Shown one piece after another: positions 48,766-59,949 of a stretch of DNA of 64,000 nucleotides; the stretch's first letter is position 1, and every line of letters starts with the position of its first letter. Position numbers and translations under genes: made by a program. The DNA lies in the NCBI RefSeq assembly GCF_002001105.1, contig NZ_MUNP01000036.1, positions 62,001 to 126,000 of the forward strand, written 5' to 3'. The notes beneath the pieces are model-generated. The model worked only from the letters and a program-made list of their open reading frames with translations. It was not told the DNA's origin and did no database searches. The stretch is from Rhodanobacter sp. C06 (GTDB lineage: Bacteria > Pseudomonadota > Gammaproteobacteria > Xanthomonadales > Rhodanobacteraceae).

Positions 48766-50190
48766 CTATCCGCGCATTTCTTCCAGTTCCATGCCGCGCG
48801 TCTCGCGCACGGCATGCAGCACGAACAGCAGCGACAGCAGCGCGAAGGCGGCATACAAGCCGTAGGCGAACGGCAGGCCCAGCTCGGCCAGCGCGGGGAA
48901 GCTGCTGGTGATCGCGAAGTTCGCCAGCCACTGCGCCGCCGCGGCCACCGCCAGCGCGATCGCGCGGATGGAGTTCGGGAACATTTCGCCCAAGAGCACC
49001 CACACCACCGGCCCCCAGCTCACGCCGAAGCACACCACGTAGGCATTCGCCGCCACCAGCGCCAGCATGCCCACGCCGTGCGGCAGCACCAGCGCAGCGC
49101 CGCTGCCGCTGGCCTGCGAGAAGCACCACGCCATCAGCGCCAAGGTGATTGTCATGCCCGCCGAGCCGATCACCAGCAGCGGCTTGCGGCCGATGCGGTC
49201 CACCAGCGCGATCGCCACCAGGGTGATCAGCACGTTCACGATGGAGGTGACCACGGTGATGCTGAAGGAATCGGCCTCGCTGAAGCCCACCGAATGCCAC
49301 AGCGTGGACGAGTAGTAGAAGATCACGTTGATGCCCACGAACTGCTGGAACACCGACAGCGCGATGCCGACCCACACCACCGGCAGTAGGCCCGCGCACT
49401 TGCCGCGCAGGTCGGCGAGGCGCGGGCGGTATTCGATGCGCAGGCTGTGGCCGATGTCGGCGAGCTTGGCCTCCAGCGCCAGCTCGTCGTCCATGCCCAG
49501 CACCTGGCGCAGCACCGCCTTCGCCTCGTCCAGCCGACCGCGCGCCACCAGGTAGCGCGGCGACTCCGGCACGCCCAGCACCAGCGTGCCGTAGACCAGC
49601 GCGGGCACCACCGCGGCGAGGAACATCCAGCGCCAGGCCTCGAGTCCGAACCACAAGGTTTTCTCCGCGCCACCCGCCGCGCCGGCCAGCCAGGCGTCGC
49701 TGAGCAGGGCGGCGAAGATGCCCAGCACGATCGCCAGCTGCTGCATCGAACCCAGTCGGCCGCGGATCGCCGCCGGCGACACCTCGGCGATGTAGGCGGG
49801 CGCGATCACCGAGGCCATGCCCACGCCGGTACCGCCGACCAGCCGCCACAGCACCAGGTCCCACACGCCATGCACCAGGCCCGAGCCCAGCGCACTCACC
49901 GCCAGCAGCGTCGCCGCCACCTGCATGGTGCGCACGCGACCCCAGCGGTCCGCCAGCGTGCCCGCGTACCAGGCGCCCACGGCCGAGCCCAGCAACGCGC
50001 AGGACACCGCGAAACCGATCTGCCCCGCGCCCAGGCCGAACCCGGCGCGCACCGCGTCGACGGCGCCGTTGATCACCGCCGTGTCCATGCCGAACAGGAA
50101 ACCGCCCAGCGCCGCCGCCGCCGCGATCAGCACCACCCGCGCGGTCGCGCGCTGCCCGCCCCTCTCTTCCACACTGCCCGTTGCGCTCAT
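48766..50190 (-). CDS. Sugar-porter MFS transporter (glucose/XylE-like)
   Basis: 474 residues with twelve helices. Sugar-porter hallmarks: FGMDTAVINGA in helix 1, DRWGRVRTM, PAYIAEVSPAAIRGRLGSMQQ, PESPRYLVARGR, QQFVGINVIFYYS, DRIGRKPLL and PNSIRAIALA. It imports a monosaccharide, probably glucose, with protons. GGGAGG lies about six bases before ATG 50190 and an operator copy lies 72 bp upstream. First gene of the minus-strand unit with the LacI regulator. Confidence 0.93.
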   Translation of the reverse strand: MSATGSVEERGGQRATARVVLIAAAAALGGFLFGMDTAVINGAVDAVRAGFGLGAGQIGFAVSCALLGSAVGAWYAGTLADRWGRVRTMQVAATLLAVSALGSGLVHGVWDLVLWRLVGGTGVGMASVIAPAYIAEVSPAAIRGRLGSMQQLAIVLGIFAALLSDAWLAGAAGGAEKTLWFGLEAWRWMFLAAVVPALVYGTLVLGVPESPRYLVARGRLDEAKAVLRQVLGMDDELALEAKLADIGHSLRIEYRPRLADLRGKCAGLLPVVWVGIALSVFQQFVGINVIFYYSSTLWHSVGFSEADSFSITVVTSIVNVLITLVAIALVDRIGRKPLLVIGSAGMTITLALMAWCFSQASGSGAALVLPHGVGMLALVAANAYVVCFGVSWGPVVWVLLGEMFPNSIRAIALAVAAAAQWLANFAITSSFPALAELGLPFAYGLYAAFALLSLLFVLHAVRETRGMELEEMRG

Positions 50191-50261
50191 CGCGACCCTC
50201 CCCGTGGCGTGCCCACCGACAAGGCTACGATTCTTGCCGCGCCATCGCCGCGCCGTCGCCT

Positions 50262-50275
50262 TGAATACGTATGCA
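50262..50275 (-). promoter_or_regulatory. LacI-type operator copy 3 (MFS-lacI unit)
   Basis: TGAATACGTATGCA, identical to 28561-28574, 72 bp before the sugar-porter start. The 224-bp gap 50191-50414 otherwise shows no gene or repeat. Confidence 0.78.
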
Positions 50276-50414
50276 GGCGGCGGCGCTCAGGCCGGGGTGC
50301 CGACCATGCGCAGAGCTCCCTCGCGAATGCGACGAGCACACAGCGGCGCGTCATCCTGGAGGCCCGGGAAGTAGCCGACGGGGGGATGGCGCGACGGCCG
50401 GTGCGCCACGGCCA

Positions 50415-51311
50415 TCACGGTGCCTGGTGGCGCACGGCCTCGACCAGCAGCGCGAATGCCGGCGAGGCCTGGCGGCGGCTGGGGTAATACAGGTGGTAGC
50501 CCGGGAAGGGCGGGCACCAGTCGTGCAGCACGCGCTCGAGGCGCCCGTCGTCGAGGTACGGCATGGCGACGTCCTCCAGCACATAGGCCAGCCCAACGCC
50601 CGCCAACGCCGCCTTGAGCATGGCGCCGGGCTGGTTGAAGACCAACTGGCCTTCGACGTGCACGTTCAACTTGCGCCGGCCCTTCTGGAACTCCCACGCA
50701 TACAGGCCGCCGCGCGTGGGCAGGCGCAGGTTGATGCAGTTGTGCGCGGTCAGGTCCTGCGGCTGCTTCGGCCGCGGCCGCGTGGCGAAATAGGCGGGCG
50801 CGCCGACCACGGCCATGCGCAGGTCCGGGCCGATGCGCACCGCGATCATGTCCTTCGCCACCTGCTCGCCCTCGCGCACGCCCGCATCGAAACGCTCGGC
50901 GACGATGTCCACCAGCCGGTCGTCGATGCTGATCTCGACCTTGAGGTCGGGGTAGCGCGGCAGCAACCCCGCGAGCCGGGGCAAGAGGAGCGCATGGGCC
51001 GCGTAGTCGCTGGCCGAGATGCGGATCGTGCCCGCCGGTTTCGCGCGCAATTCGCCCAGTGCCTCAAGCTCCGCCTCGACCTCCTCGAGGCGTGGGCCGA
51101 CCGCGCGGCAGAGGCGTTCGCCTGCTTCCGTGGGTGCCACGCTGCGGGTGGTGCGGTTGAGCAGACGCACGCCCAGTCGTTCTTCCAGCGCGCGCAGCGT
51201 ATGGCTCAGGGCGGACGGCGAGACGCCCAGCCTGGCCGCGGCCTGGGTGAAGCTGCGCTCCCGCACCACCGCCAGGAAGGCCGAAAGATCATTCAGGTTT
51301 GCGCGCGGCAT
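50415..51311 (-). CDS. LysR family transcriptional regulator
   Basis: 298 residues. N-terminal winged helix (NDLSAFLAVVRERSFTQAAARLGVSPSALSHTLRALEERLGVRLLNRTTRSVAPTEAGERL) and C-terminal effector domain (GTIRISASDYAAHALLLPRLAG...YHLYYPSRRQASPAFALLVEAVR), of the subgroup often found beside aldo/keto reductase genes. Divergent from the redox cluster, with 106 bp between starts, so it probably controls that cluster. Reacts to an unknown electrophile or quinone; inference from context. Confidence 0.94.
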   Translation of the reverse strand: MPRANLNDLSAFLAVVRERSFTQAAARLGVSPSALSHTLRALEERLGVRLLNRTTRSVAPTEAGERLCRAVGPRLEEVEAELEALGELRAKPAGTIRISASDYAAHALLLPRLAGLLPRYPDLKVEISIDDRLVDIVAERFDAGVREGEQVAKDMIAVRIGPDLRMAVVGAPAYFATRPRPKQPQDLTAHNCINLRLPTRGGLYAWEFQKGRRKLNVHVEGQLVFNQPGAMLKAALAGVGLAYVLEDVAMPYLDDGRLERVLHDWCPPFPGYHLYYPSRRQASPAFALLVEAVRHQAP

Positions 51312-51312
51312 T

Positions 51313-51325
51313 GCTGAGATCTGCT
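51313..51325. promoter_or_regulatory. LysR-type T-N11-A box
   Basis: TGAGATCTGCTCA has the T-N11-A form with imperfect dyad symmetry (TGAG/CTCA) and abuts the LysR start codon in the divergent promoter region 51312-51417. It would suit autoregulation. The motif is short, so chance is possible. Confidence 0.4.
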
Positions 51326-51417
51326 CAAAAGTACATGCGGACTTTACCAGCTTATCGAAGGGCGGCAGCGGCGATAGATTGACGGTTCACCCCACCCCAA
51401 CGCGCGCCGTGAACATC

Positions 51418-53182
<1,765 letters not shown>

Positions 53183-53202
53183 TCCAAGACGGAAGAAACA
53201 CC

Positions 53203-54096
53203 ATGAATGAGCCCATCGTCCCGCATTTCACCCTCGACAACGGCGTGGAGATCCCGGCCATCGGGCTGGGCGTGTTCCAGACGCCGCCGGCGGAAACCAC
53301 TGCCGCCGTGCTCGCGGCGCTCGAGACCGGCTACCGGCACATCGACACCGCGGCGGCCTACGGCAACGAGCGCGAGGTCGGTGAGGCCATCCGCCGCTCC
53401 GGCATCGCCCGTGCCGAGGTCATCATCGAGACCAAGCTGTGGGTCACCGACTACGGCTACGACGCGGCGCTGCACGCCTTCGACAAGTCGGCCGGCAAGC
53501 TCGGTGTCGACGTCATCGACCTGCTGCTCCTGCACCAGCCGCGGGTCGAGGACTTCGCGCTCACGGTCGCGGCCTACCGGGCACTGGAGCAACTGCTCGC
53601 CGATGGCCGGGTGCGCGCGATCGGCATCAGCAACTTCACGCCCGCGATCCTGGCGCGCTTCCTGCCCGAGGTCGCGGTCGTCCCGGCCGTGAACCAGATC
53701 GAGCTCCACCCCTACTTCACCCAGGTCGCCAACCTGGCGGCCAATACCGCCGCCGGCATCCTCACCCAGGCGTGGTCGCCCATTGGCGGAATCACCCACT
53801 ACTACGGCGCGGAGGCGACCAGCACGTTCACCGACCAAACGCTCGTGAGCATCGGTCAGCGGCATGGCAAGACGCCGGCCCAGGTCATGTTGCGCTGGCA
53901 CATCCAGCAGGGCCGCCAAGTCATCCCCAAATCGACGCGCAAGGCGCGGATCGCCGAGAACTTCGACATCTTCGATTTCTCGCTCACCGACGACGAGCTC
54001 GTGTCCATCGATGCGCTCGACAAGGGAGTGCGCGGCGGTCCCGATCCCGAGCAGCCCCAGCCCGGGTTCCTGAAGCGACCGATTCCCGAGGCATGA
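53203..54096 (+). CDS. Aldo/keto reductase 2 (2,5-diketo-D-gluconate reductase type)
   Basis: 297 residues. VEIPAIGLGVFQTPP, tetrad Asp/Tyr in HIDTAAAYGNEREVG, Lys in ETKLWVTDYGYD, His in LLLHQP, then GISNF, VNQIELHPYF and the cofactor motif IPKSTRKARIAENFDIFDF. This layout matches DkgA/YvgN-type reductases acting on methylglyoxal and other ketones with NADPH. Twenty bases after the previous gene. Confidence 0.93.
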   Translation: MNEPIVPHFTLDNGVEIPAIGLGVFQTPPAETTAAVLAALETGYRHIDTAAAYGNEREVGEAIRRSGIARAEVIIETKLWVTDYGYDAALHAFDKSAGKLGVDVIDLLLLHQPRVEDFALTVAAYRALEQLLADGRVRAIGISNFTPAILARFLPEVAVVPAVNQIELHPYFTQVANLAANTAAGILTQAWSPIGGITHYYGAEATSTFTDQTLVSIGQRHGKTPAQVMLRWHIQQGRQVIPKSTRKARIAENFDIFDFSLTDDELVSIDALDKGVRGGPDPEQPQPGFLKRPIPEA

Positions 54097-54135
54097 GGGC
54101 CGGAGCACTCACACATCACTTAGGCAGAGAACAAC

Positions 54136-55128
54136 ATGAAATACATCAAACTCGGAAACACGGGCGTCGACGTTTCGAAGATCGGTCTCGGGATGATGAG
54201 TTTCGGCAAGCCCGGCAGTGAAAACGGCCTGTTCCCCTGGGCCCGGGACTTCGAGGATGCCAAGCCGATTTTCAAGAAGGCGATCGAGCTGGGCATCAAC
54301 TACTTCGACACGGCCAACGTGTACCAACTGGGTACCAGTGAGGAGGTGACTGGCAAACTCATCAAGGAATTCAAGCTCGACCGCGACGACATCGTCGTCG
54401 CCTCCAAGGTGCGCATGGAGATGCGCCCCGGCAAGCCGAACGGCGGCGGCCTGTCGCGCAAGGCCATCCTCAGCGAAATCGACAAGAGCCTGAAGCGGCT
54501 GGGTCTCGACTACGTTGACCTCTACACCATCCATCGGCTGGACCCGCTGACCCCCATGGAAGAAATCATGGAGGCGCTGCACGATGTCGTGAAAAGCGGC
54601 AAGGCTCGGTACATCGGCGCCTCGACCATGTATGCGTGGGAGTTCGAGCGGTTGCAGAACATCGCCGAGACGAACGGCTGGACCAAGTTTGTCGCCATGC
54701 AGAACCACTACAACCTCATCTACCGCGAAGAAGAGCGCGAGATGATTCCGCTATGCCGGGATCGCAAGGTTGCGCTGACGCCGTGGAGCCCGCTGGCCGG
54801 TGGCCGTCTGGCACATCCATGGGGAACGGTGACGCCGCGCGTGAAGATCGACCAGGTCTCCAAGTGGGTCTGGGATGGCACCAACGACCTGGACAAGGTG
54901 GTCATCGACAACATGCAGTCCCTGGCCAAGGCACGTGGCATTTCGATGGCCCAGATGTCCCTGGCGTGGATGCTCAGCAAGCCCTACATCACCGCGCCCA
55001 TTGTCGGGACGACGGCGATCAAACACGTGGAAGAGGCCGTCGCAGCGCTGGACATCAAGCTTTCCGATGAAGAGATCCAGGCGCTCGAAAAACCCTACGT
55101 CACGCATCCAGTGCTGGGCATGATGTGA
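54136..55128 (+). CDS. Aldo/keto reductase 3
   Basis: 330 residues, another AKR of the YghZ/YakC-like branch: VSKIGLGMMSFGKPG, Asp/Tyr in YFDTANVYQLGTSEE, Lys in VASKVRMEM, His in YTIHRLD, and C-terminal IVGTTAIKHVEEAVAAL. Base use is a little less GC-rich at third positions in parts, which could hint at a different history. A stem-loop (55146-55179) follows. Confidence 0.92.
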   Translation: MKYIKLGNTGVDVSKIGLGMMSFGKPGSENGLFPWARDFEDAKPIFKKAIELGINYFDTANVYQLGTSEEVTGKLIKEFKLDRDDIVVASKVRMEMRPGKPNGGGLSRKAILSEIDKSLKRLGLDYVDLYTIHRLDPLTPMEEIMEALHDVVKSGKARYIGASTMYAWEFERLQNIAETNGWTKFVAMQNHYNLIYREEEREMIPLCRDRKVALTPWSPLAGGRLAHPWGTVTPRVKIDQVSKWVWDGTNDLDKVVIDNMQSLAKARGISMAQMSLAWMLSKPYITAPIVGTTAIKHVEEAVAALDIKLSDEEIQALEKPYVTHPVLGMM

Positions 55129-55145
55129 GGACGCACGACGACTCG

Positions 55146-55179
55146 TCCCGCACAGTCATTGTCCTATGGCTGTGCGGGA
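55146..55179 (+). other. 10-bp perfect stem-loop between AKR3 and the NAD(P)-binding gene
   Basis: TCCCGCACAG (55146-55155) and CTGTGCGGGA (55170-55179) around a 14-base loop, 18 bases after the AKR3 stop. No T-run follows. It might be a partial terminator or a processing site in the operon. Confidence 0.5.
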
Positions 55180-55205
55180 ACCAATGATTCTAGGAGGAAC
55201 AAGCC

Positions 55206-56015
55206 ATGACTCGGGGAAGGCTGACCGTGCTATGCGTCGGCGCGACCGGCAGCGTCGGTCGTCACGTCGTCGAGGAAGCGCTGCGTCGCGGCCATGCGGT
55301 ACGCGCGTTGGTGCGCAGCCGTGGCAAGGCGGCCGGCTTGCCTGCGCAGGCGGAGATCGTGGTCGGCGAACTGACGCAGCCGGACACGCTGGCGCAAGCG
55401 GTCGCCGGCGTGGACGCCATCGTCTTCACGCACGGCTCCAACGGCGGCAAGGCCGACACGCGCGCCATCGACTACGGCGGCGTGCGCAACGTCCTGTTCG
55501 CGCTCGGCGGGCGCAAGCTGCGCATCGCGCTGATGACCGCCATCGGCGTCACCGACCGCGCCGGTTCCTACAATCGCAAGACCGAGGCGCACGACTGGAA
55601 GCGCCGTTCCGAACGACTGCTGCGCGCCAGTGGCAACGTCTACACCATCGTGCGGCCGGGCTGGTTCGACTACAACGATGTCGACCAGCACAGGCTGGTG
55701 CTGCTCCAGGGTGACACACGGCACGCCGGCACGCCCGCCGACGGCGTGATCGCTCGCCGCCAGATCGCCGAGGTGCTGGTGGCCAGCCTCACGCTGGAGG
55801 AGGCCAGCAACAAGACCTTCGAGCTGGTCGCCGAGGCTGGTCCCGAACAGCAGAACCTGGCGCCGCTCTTCGCCGCAGTAAAGGCTGATGACGCCGGCGC
55901 ACCCGATGGCGTCGGCGATGCCGCGAACATGCCGCTGGACCAGGAGCCGCAGGAAATCCGCGACGACCTGCGGCAACTTGAGAACCGCCAGGCGCCAACA
56001 TCCGACACCCACTGA
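55206..56015 (+). CDS. NAD(P)-binding atypical SDR-like protein
   Basis: 269 residues. N-terminal VLCVGATGSVGRHVVEEALRRGHAVRALVRS is the atypical-SDR nucleotide site (GATGxxG). Later MTAIGVTDRAGSY and YTIVRPGWFDYND fit NmrA/YwnB-type proteins. Excellent GGAGG ribosome site at 55192-55196. The last about 45 residues are polar and may be disordered. Probably a reductase or redox sensor of the cluster. Confidence 0.9.
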   Translation: MTRGRLTVLCVGATGSVGRHVVEEALRRGHAVRALVRSRGKAAGLPAQAEIVVGELTQPDTLAQAVAGVDAIVFTHGSNGGKADTRAIDYGGVRNVLFALGGRKLRIALMTAIGVTDRAGSYNRKTEAHDWKRRSERLLRASGNVYTIVRPGWFDYNDVDQHRLVLLQGDTRHAGTPADGVIARRQIAEVLVASLTLEEASNKTFELVAEAGPEQQNLAPLFAAVKADDAGAPDGVGDAANMPLDQEPQEIRDDLRQLENRQAPTSDTH

Positions 56016-56038
56016 TCAAGCGACACAGGAGACAACCC

Positions 56039-57061
56039 ATGTACGCAACCGTCATGCACGGCCCGGGCGATGTCCGCTACGAGCAGGTTTCCGATCCGCG
56101 GATCGAAAAGCCGACCGACGCCATCATCAAACTGTCCGCCACCTGCATCTGCGGTTCCGACTTGTGGCCATACCGCGGCCTGTCGGAGCGCAACGGCCCG
56201 GCCCACATGGGCCACGAATATTGCGGCGTGGTGGTCGAGGTCGGTTCCGAAGTGAAGACGGTGAAGCCCGGCCAGTTCGTCGTCGGCTCCTTCTGCCTGT
56301 CCGACAACACCTGCCCGCACTGCGCGTTCGGCTTCCACTCCTCCTGCCAGCAGGGCGAGTTCATGACCGGCGCGCAGGCGCCCTACGCGCGCGTGCCTCT
56401 GGCCGATGGCACGCTGGTCGCGACCGTGGAGATGCCGGACGCGGACATGATCCCGCACATGCTGGCGGTGTCCGACGTGCTCGGCAGCGGCTGGTACGCG
56501 GCCGATGCCGCGCAGGTGCGCAAGGGCGGCACCGTCGTGGTGGTGGGCGACGGCGCGGTCGGGCTGATGGGCGTGCTTGCCGCCAACCAGATGGGGGCCG
56601 AACGCATCATCGCGATGAGCCGCCACGCCACGCGCCAGCAACTGGCGCGCGAGTTCGGCGCCACCGACATCGTCGCCGAACGCGGCGCCGACGGCATCGC
56701 CCGCATCATGGACCTGACCGACGGCGTCGGCGCGGAATCGGTGCTCGAATGCGTCGGCATGGGCGAGTCGATGGACCAGGCCATGGGCGTCTGCCGCCCC
56801 GGCGGCACCATCGGTTACGTCGGCGTTCCGCATGGCGTCAGCTTCGACGGCCAGAAGCTGTTCTTCTCGCAGCGCCGCATGCTGGGCGGCCCGGCGCCGG
56901 TGCGCCGTTTCCTGCCCGACCTGATGGATCGCGTGCTCAAGGGCGCGATCCGGCCGGGCAAGGTCTTCGATCTGGTCCTGCCGATCGCGCAGGTGGCCGA
57001 GGGCTACCGGGCGATGGACGAACGCCGCGCCATCAAGACCCTGCTGCGCGTGGATGCGTGA
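56039..57061 (+). CDS. Zinc-dependent alcohol dehydrogenase family protein
   Basis: 340 residues, MDR superfamily. Catalytic zinc site in CICGSDLW and GHEYCGVVVEVG, and structural-zinc Cys in CLSDNTCPHCAFGFHSSCQQG. Rossmann motif VVVVGDGAVGLMGVLAANQMGA (about 166-187). The C-terminus FDLVLPIAQVAEGYRAMDERRAIKTLLRV is usual for the group. AGGAG precedes ATG 56039. Likely reduces or oxidises an aldehyde/alcohol with NAD(P). Confidence 0.94.
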   Translation: MYATVMHGPGDVRYEQVSDPRIEKPTDAIIKLSATCICGSDLWPYRGLSERNGPAHMGHEYCGVVVEVGSEVKTVKPGQFVVGSFCLSDNTCPHCAFGFHSSCQQGEFMTGAQAPYARVPLADGTLVATVEMPDADMIPHMLAVSDVLGSGWYAADAAQVRKGGTVVVVGDGAVGLMGVLAANQMGAERIIAMSRHATRQQLAREFGATDIVAERGADGIARIMDLTDGVGAESVLECVGMGESMDQAMGVCRPGGTIGYVGVPHGVSFDGQKLFFSQRRMLGGPAPVRRFLPDLMDRVLKGAIRPGKVFDLVLPIAQVAEGYRAMDERRAIKTLLRVDA

Positions 57062-57091
57062 TCCACCCATGACTTCGAAAGGGGTACCGAA

Positions 57092-57916
57092 ATGAAAGAC
57101 GTCACCGTCGTCATCGGCGCGGGCGGCATTGGCCAGGCGATCGCCCGCCGCATCAGCAGCGGCCGCCATGTCCTGCTGGCCGATTACCGCCAGGAAGCCG
57201 CCGGCGCGGCCGCGAGGCTGCTCGAACAGGCCGGATTCGAAGCCACCGCCATGCAGGCCGATGTCTCGGATCGCAGCACGATCCAGGCCGTGGTCGGCAA
57301 GGCCCGAGAACTCGGGCCGATCAAGGCGCTGGTGCAGGCGGCAGGCGTGTCGCCGTCGCAGGCGCCCATCGAGGCGATCCTCAAGGTCGATCTTTACGGC
57401 ACCGCGATGCTGCTCGAAGAATTCGGCAAGGTGATGGCCGAAGGCGGCTCGGGCGTGGTGATCTCCTCGCAGTCCGGCTATCGCATGCCCGCGCTGACTG
57501 CCGCACAGGATGCACTCCTCGCCACCGCGCCAGCGGAAGACTTGCTGGCGCTCGATTTCGTCAGGAACGTCAAGGACACGCTGCACGCCTACCAGATGTC
57601 GAAGCGCTGCAACTCACTCCGGGTGCGCGGCGAGGCCATCCACTGGGCGAAGCGCGGCGCGCGGATCAACGCGATCAGCCCCGGCATCATCGTGACGCCG
57701 CTGGCCCACGACGAGCTGCATGGCGAACGCGCCGATTTCTATCAGGCGATGCTGAAGAAGATGCCGGCAGGCCGCGCGGGCACCCCCGACGAGATCGCGG
57801 CGCTGGCGGCGCTGATCATGGGACCGGATGGCGGCTTCATCACCGGCAGCGACTTCCTGATCGATGGCGGGGCGACGGCCAACTTCTACTACGGCCCCGA
57901 CGCGGGAAAATCCTGA
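57092..57916 (+). CDS. Short-chain dehydrogenase/reductase
   Basis: 274 residues. Classical SDR: nucleotide-binding VVIGAGGIGQAIARRI (about 5-20), VQAAGVSPSQAP, catalytic Ser in VVISSQSGYRMPA, Tyr and Lys in AYQMSKRCNSLRV, and INAISPGIIVTPLA. The variant GAGGIGQ in place of GxxxGxG is common in this SDR subgroup. GGGG lies upstream of ATG 57092. Last gene of the redox cluster. Confidence 0.94.
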   Translation: MKDVTVVIGAGGIGQAIARRISSGRHVLLADYRQEAAGAAARLLEQAGFEATAMQADVSDRSTIQAVVGKARELGPIKALVQAAGVSPSQAPIEAILKVDLYGTAMLLEEFGKVMAEGGSGVVISSQSGYRMPALTAAQDALLATAPAEDLLALDFVRNVKDTLHAYQMSKRCNSLRVRGEAIHWAKRGARINAISPGIIVTPLAHDELHGERADFYQAMLKKMPAGRAGTPDEIAALAALIMGPDGGFITGSDFLIDGGATANFYYGPDAGKS

Positions 57917-57986
57917 CGACCCAAGCATGGCGGAGGGTGAATTCCATTCCGGACTGCACCGGGACGGCGGCCACCACTGCAGGCAA

Positions 57987-58018
57987 AAGAAGCGGCACGA
58001 ATCGGCTTCTTCTCTCGT
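57987..58018. terminator. Possible bidirectional terminator
   Basis: AAGAAGC (57987-57993) and GCTTCTT (58005-58011) form a stem; the following bases CTCTC and the A-rich 5' flank (CAAAA) give weak U-tracts on both strands. It lies between convergent SDR and LytTR genes. Confidence 0.45.
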
Positions 58019-58055
58019 CATGCTGCCTTGATGGCGCAGGCAGGCGACCCGGTGC

Positions 58056-58805
58056 TCAAGCCGGGGTGCCGACCGCCAGCAACGCCGCGCGCAGCGCGTC
58101 CACATAGGTGCGGCTGGCACGCAACGGCGTGCCGTCGTGCAGGCGCAGCAGGCTGTCGCGGTTGGACAGCGCCTGCAGTTCGGCCACCCGGTCCAGCCGC
58201 ACGATGGCCGAGCGATGGATGCGCGCGAACTGCGCCGGATCCAGCCGCGCGACGAGGCGGTGCAGCGGTTCGCGCAGCAGGTGCAGTTGCCCGTCCGTGT
58301 GCAGGCCGGCGTAGTCGCCCTGCGCTTCGATCCAATCGATCTGCGCCGCGTCCACAAGCCGCACGCGCTGGCCCAGCCGCACCTCGAAGCGGTTGGCCCA
58401 GGCCGGTGTCGCAACAGGCGTGGCCGGGTCGCACCGACGCAACGCCAGCGCCTGCCGTGCACGGTCGAGCGCGTCGGCAAAGCGTTCATCATCGATCGGC
58501 TTGAGCAGATAATCGAGCGCATGCACGGCGAAGGCGCGCAGCGCGAACTGCGCATGCGCGGTGAGCAGGATCGCCAGCGGGCGCTCCGGCGGCGACAGGC
58601 GTTCCAGCGCATCCAGACCGTTGAGTCCCGGCATCTGCACGTCGATGAACACCAGGTCGGGGCGCTGCGCGCGCATCGCCGCCAGTGCCGCCTCCCCGTC
58701 GGCGCATTCGCCGATCACCTGTACGTCCGGCTGCGTGGCCAACCGCGCGTGCACGCCGCCGCGCGCCAGCGGCTCGTCGTCCACCACCAGCACGCGCAAG
58801 GTCAC
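58056..58805 (-). CDS. LytTR response regulator
   Basis: 249 residues from GTG 58805, which overlaps the kinase stop (GTGA). Receiver domain with VLVVDDEPLARGG and phospho-acceptor Asp55 in LVFIDVQMPG, then a LytTR DNA-binding domain (about 140-245: FEVRLGQRVRLVDAAQIDWIEAQGDYAGLHTDG...RIHRSAIVRLDRVAEL). Forms a two-component pair with the kinase just upstream. In Xanthomonadales such AlgR/LytR-type regulators control surface or virulence traits; targets here are unknown. Confidence 0.93.
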   Translation of the reverse strand: MTLRVLVVDDEPLARGGVHARLATQPDVQVIGECADGEAALAAMRAQRPDLVFIDVQMPGLNGLDALERLSPPERPLAILLTAHAQFALRAFAVHALDYLLKPIDDERFADALDRARQALALRRCDPATPVATPAWANRFEVRLGQRVRLVDAAQIDWIEAQGDYAGLHTDGQLHLLREPLHRLVARLDPAQFARIHRSAIVRLDRVAELQALSNRDSLLRLHDGTPLRASRTYVDALRAALLAVGTPA

Positions 58806-59896
58806 GCCGGCTCCGGCACGGATGCCGCAAGGTTGCGGCAAGGCAACGCGATGTCGATCGCGCAACCGCCGTCGTCGGCCAGCGCGAACTCGAAACGCTG
58901 CGCCTCGCCGTACAACCGCGCCAACCGTTCGCGCACGTTGCGCAGGCCGATCGCGGCGGGACGCACCTCGTCGCCCGTCGCATCGGGCGCGGCCGGCACG
59001 CCGTCGTTGCGCAGCGACAGCCGCAGCATCGCGCCGTCACGCGCAACCACCAACGCCACGCGGCCGGGCGCGAGGCGCGGCGCGATGCCATGGCGGATCG
59101 CGTTCTCCAGCAGCGGCTGCAGCAGCAAGGGCGGCACCGCCGCCTGCAGCACCTCGGGGCCGATGCGCAGGTCCAATCGCAAGCGTTCGCCCAGACGCAC
59201 CTTCTCGATGTCGAGGTAATGCCCGGCCAGCGCGAGCTCCTCGGCCAAGGTCACCTCGTGCGCCTCGCCGCTGTCCAGCGTGGCGCGCAGCAAGTCGCCG
59301 AGCCGGGCCAGCATGCGGTTCGCCTCATCGTTGTGATGCTTGGCCACCAGGGTGGAAATCGCGTTGAGCGTGTTGAACAGGAAATGCGGCTGCAGCTGGT
59401 AGCGCAGCGCGCGCAGCTCGGCGTCGCGCGCCTGCGCGGCGATCTCGCGCACGCGTTCGCGTTCGGCCTGCAGCGCCGAGTAGTGGTCCACCACGGCATG
59501 CACGGCGGCGAACGCGATCAGCGCCAGCCAGCAACTGTCCAGCTGCTGGAACAGGAACTTCCACTCGAAGCGCGGCAGCGCGCCGAGCCGGATCGCCAGC
59601 AGCTCGCCCAGCGCGTTGTTGGCCAACGACATGGCATAGCTCAGCGCCAGCAGCGCGGGGATCGCCAGCCACCACGACACGCCGCGCCGCCGCAGCCCGC
59701 GCTGCGCCGCCGCCATCGGCACGATCCACACGAGATAGGTGAGCGCGTACAGCGCACGGAAATCCACCGCGCGGCCACGTCCCAGTTCGGGCAGCGCCAT
59801 CACCGCCATGCACAGCACCAGCGGCAGGCCGGCCAGCAGCGGCAGCCAGAACGGGACATCGGCGCCGCGGCGGACGGCGGGTGCGGCAAGGCTCAT
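58802..59896 (-). CDS. LytS/AlgZ-type sensor histidine kinase
   Basis: 364 residues. Four or five membrane helices in the first about 135 residues, then His_kinase domain with phospho-acceptor His171 in QLQPHFLFNTLNAIS, followed by HATPase with N-box LLLQPLLENAIRHGI and GIGLRNVRERL-like GLRNVRERL. No periplasmic sensing domain of note, so the signal may be sensed in the membrane. Partner of the LytTR regulator by four-base overlap. Confidence 0.93.
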   Translation of the reverse strand: MSLAAPAVRRGADVPFWLPLLAGLPLVLCMAVMALPELGRGRAVDFRALYALTYLVWIVPMAAAQRGLRRRGVSWWLAIPALLALSYAMSLANNALGELLAIRLGALPRFEWKFLFQQLDSCWLALIAFAAVHAVVDHYSALQAERERVREIAAQARDAELRALRYQLQPHFLFNTLNAISTLVAKHHNDEANRMLARLGDLLRATLDSGEAHEVTLAEELALAGHYLDIEKVRLGERLRLDLRIGPEVLQAAVPPLLLQPLLENAIRHGIAPRLAPGRVALVVARDGAMLRLSLRNDGVPAAPDATGDEVRPAAIGLRNVRERLARLYGEAQRFEFALADDGGCAIDIALPCRNLAASVPEPA

Positions 59897-59949
59897 GCGC
59901 AGGGGCTTCCGGCAGCGACGGCAGACAGGTCGCCTGCCGTCGCTTCACT

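Noticed and set aside
43959-48911. A 1650-codon plus-strand open frame spanning the PAS/EAL and LacI genes
   Set aside because: It runs through convincing minus-strand proteins and has antisense composition (Gln/His/Arg-rich). Not a gene.
57917-58055. A small gene between the SDR and the LytTR regulator
   Set aside because: No open frame with a ribosome site; the stretch holds only a weak hairpin.
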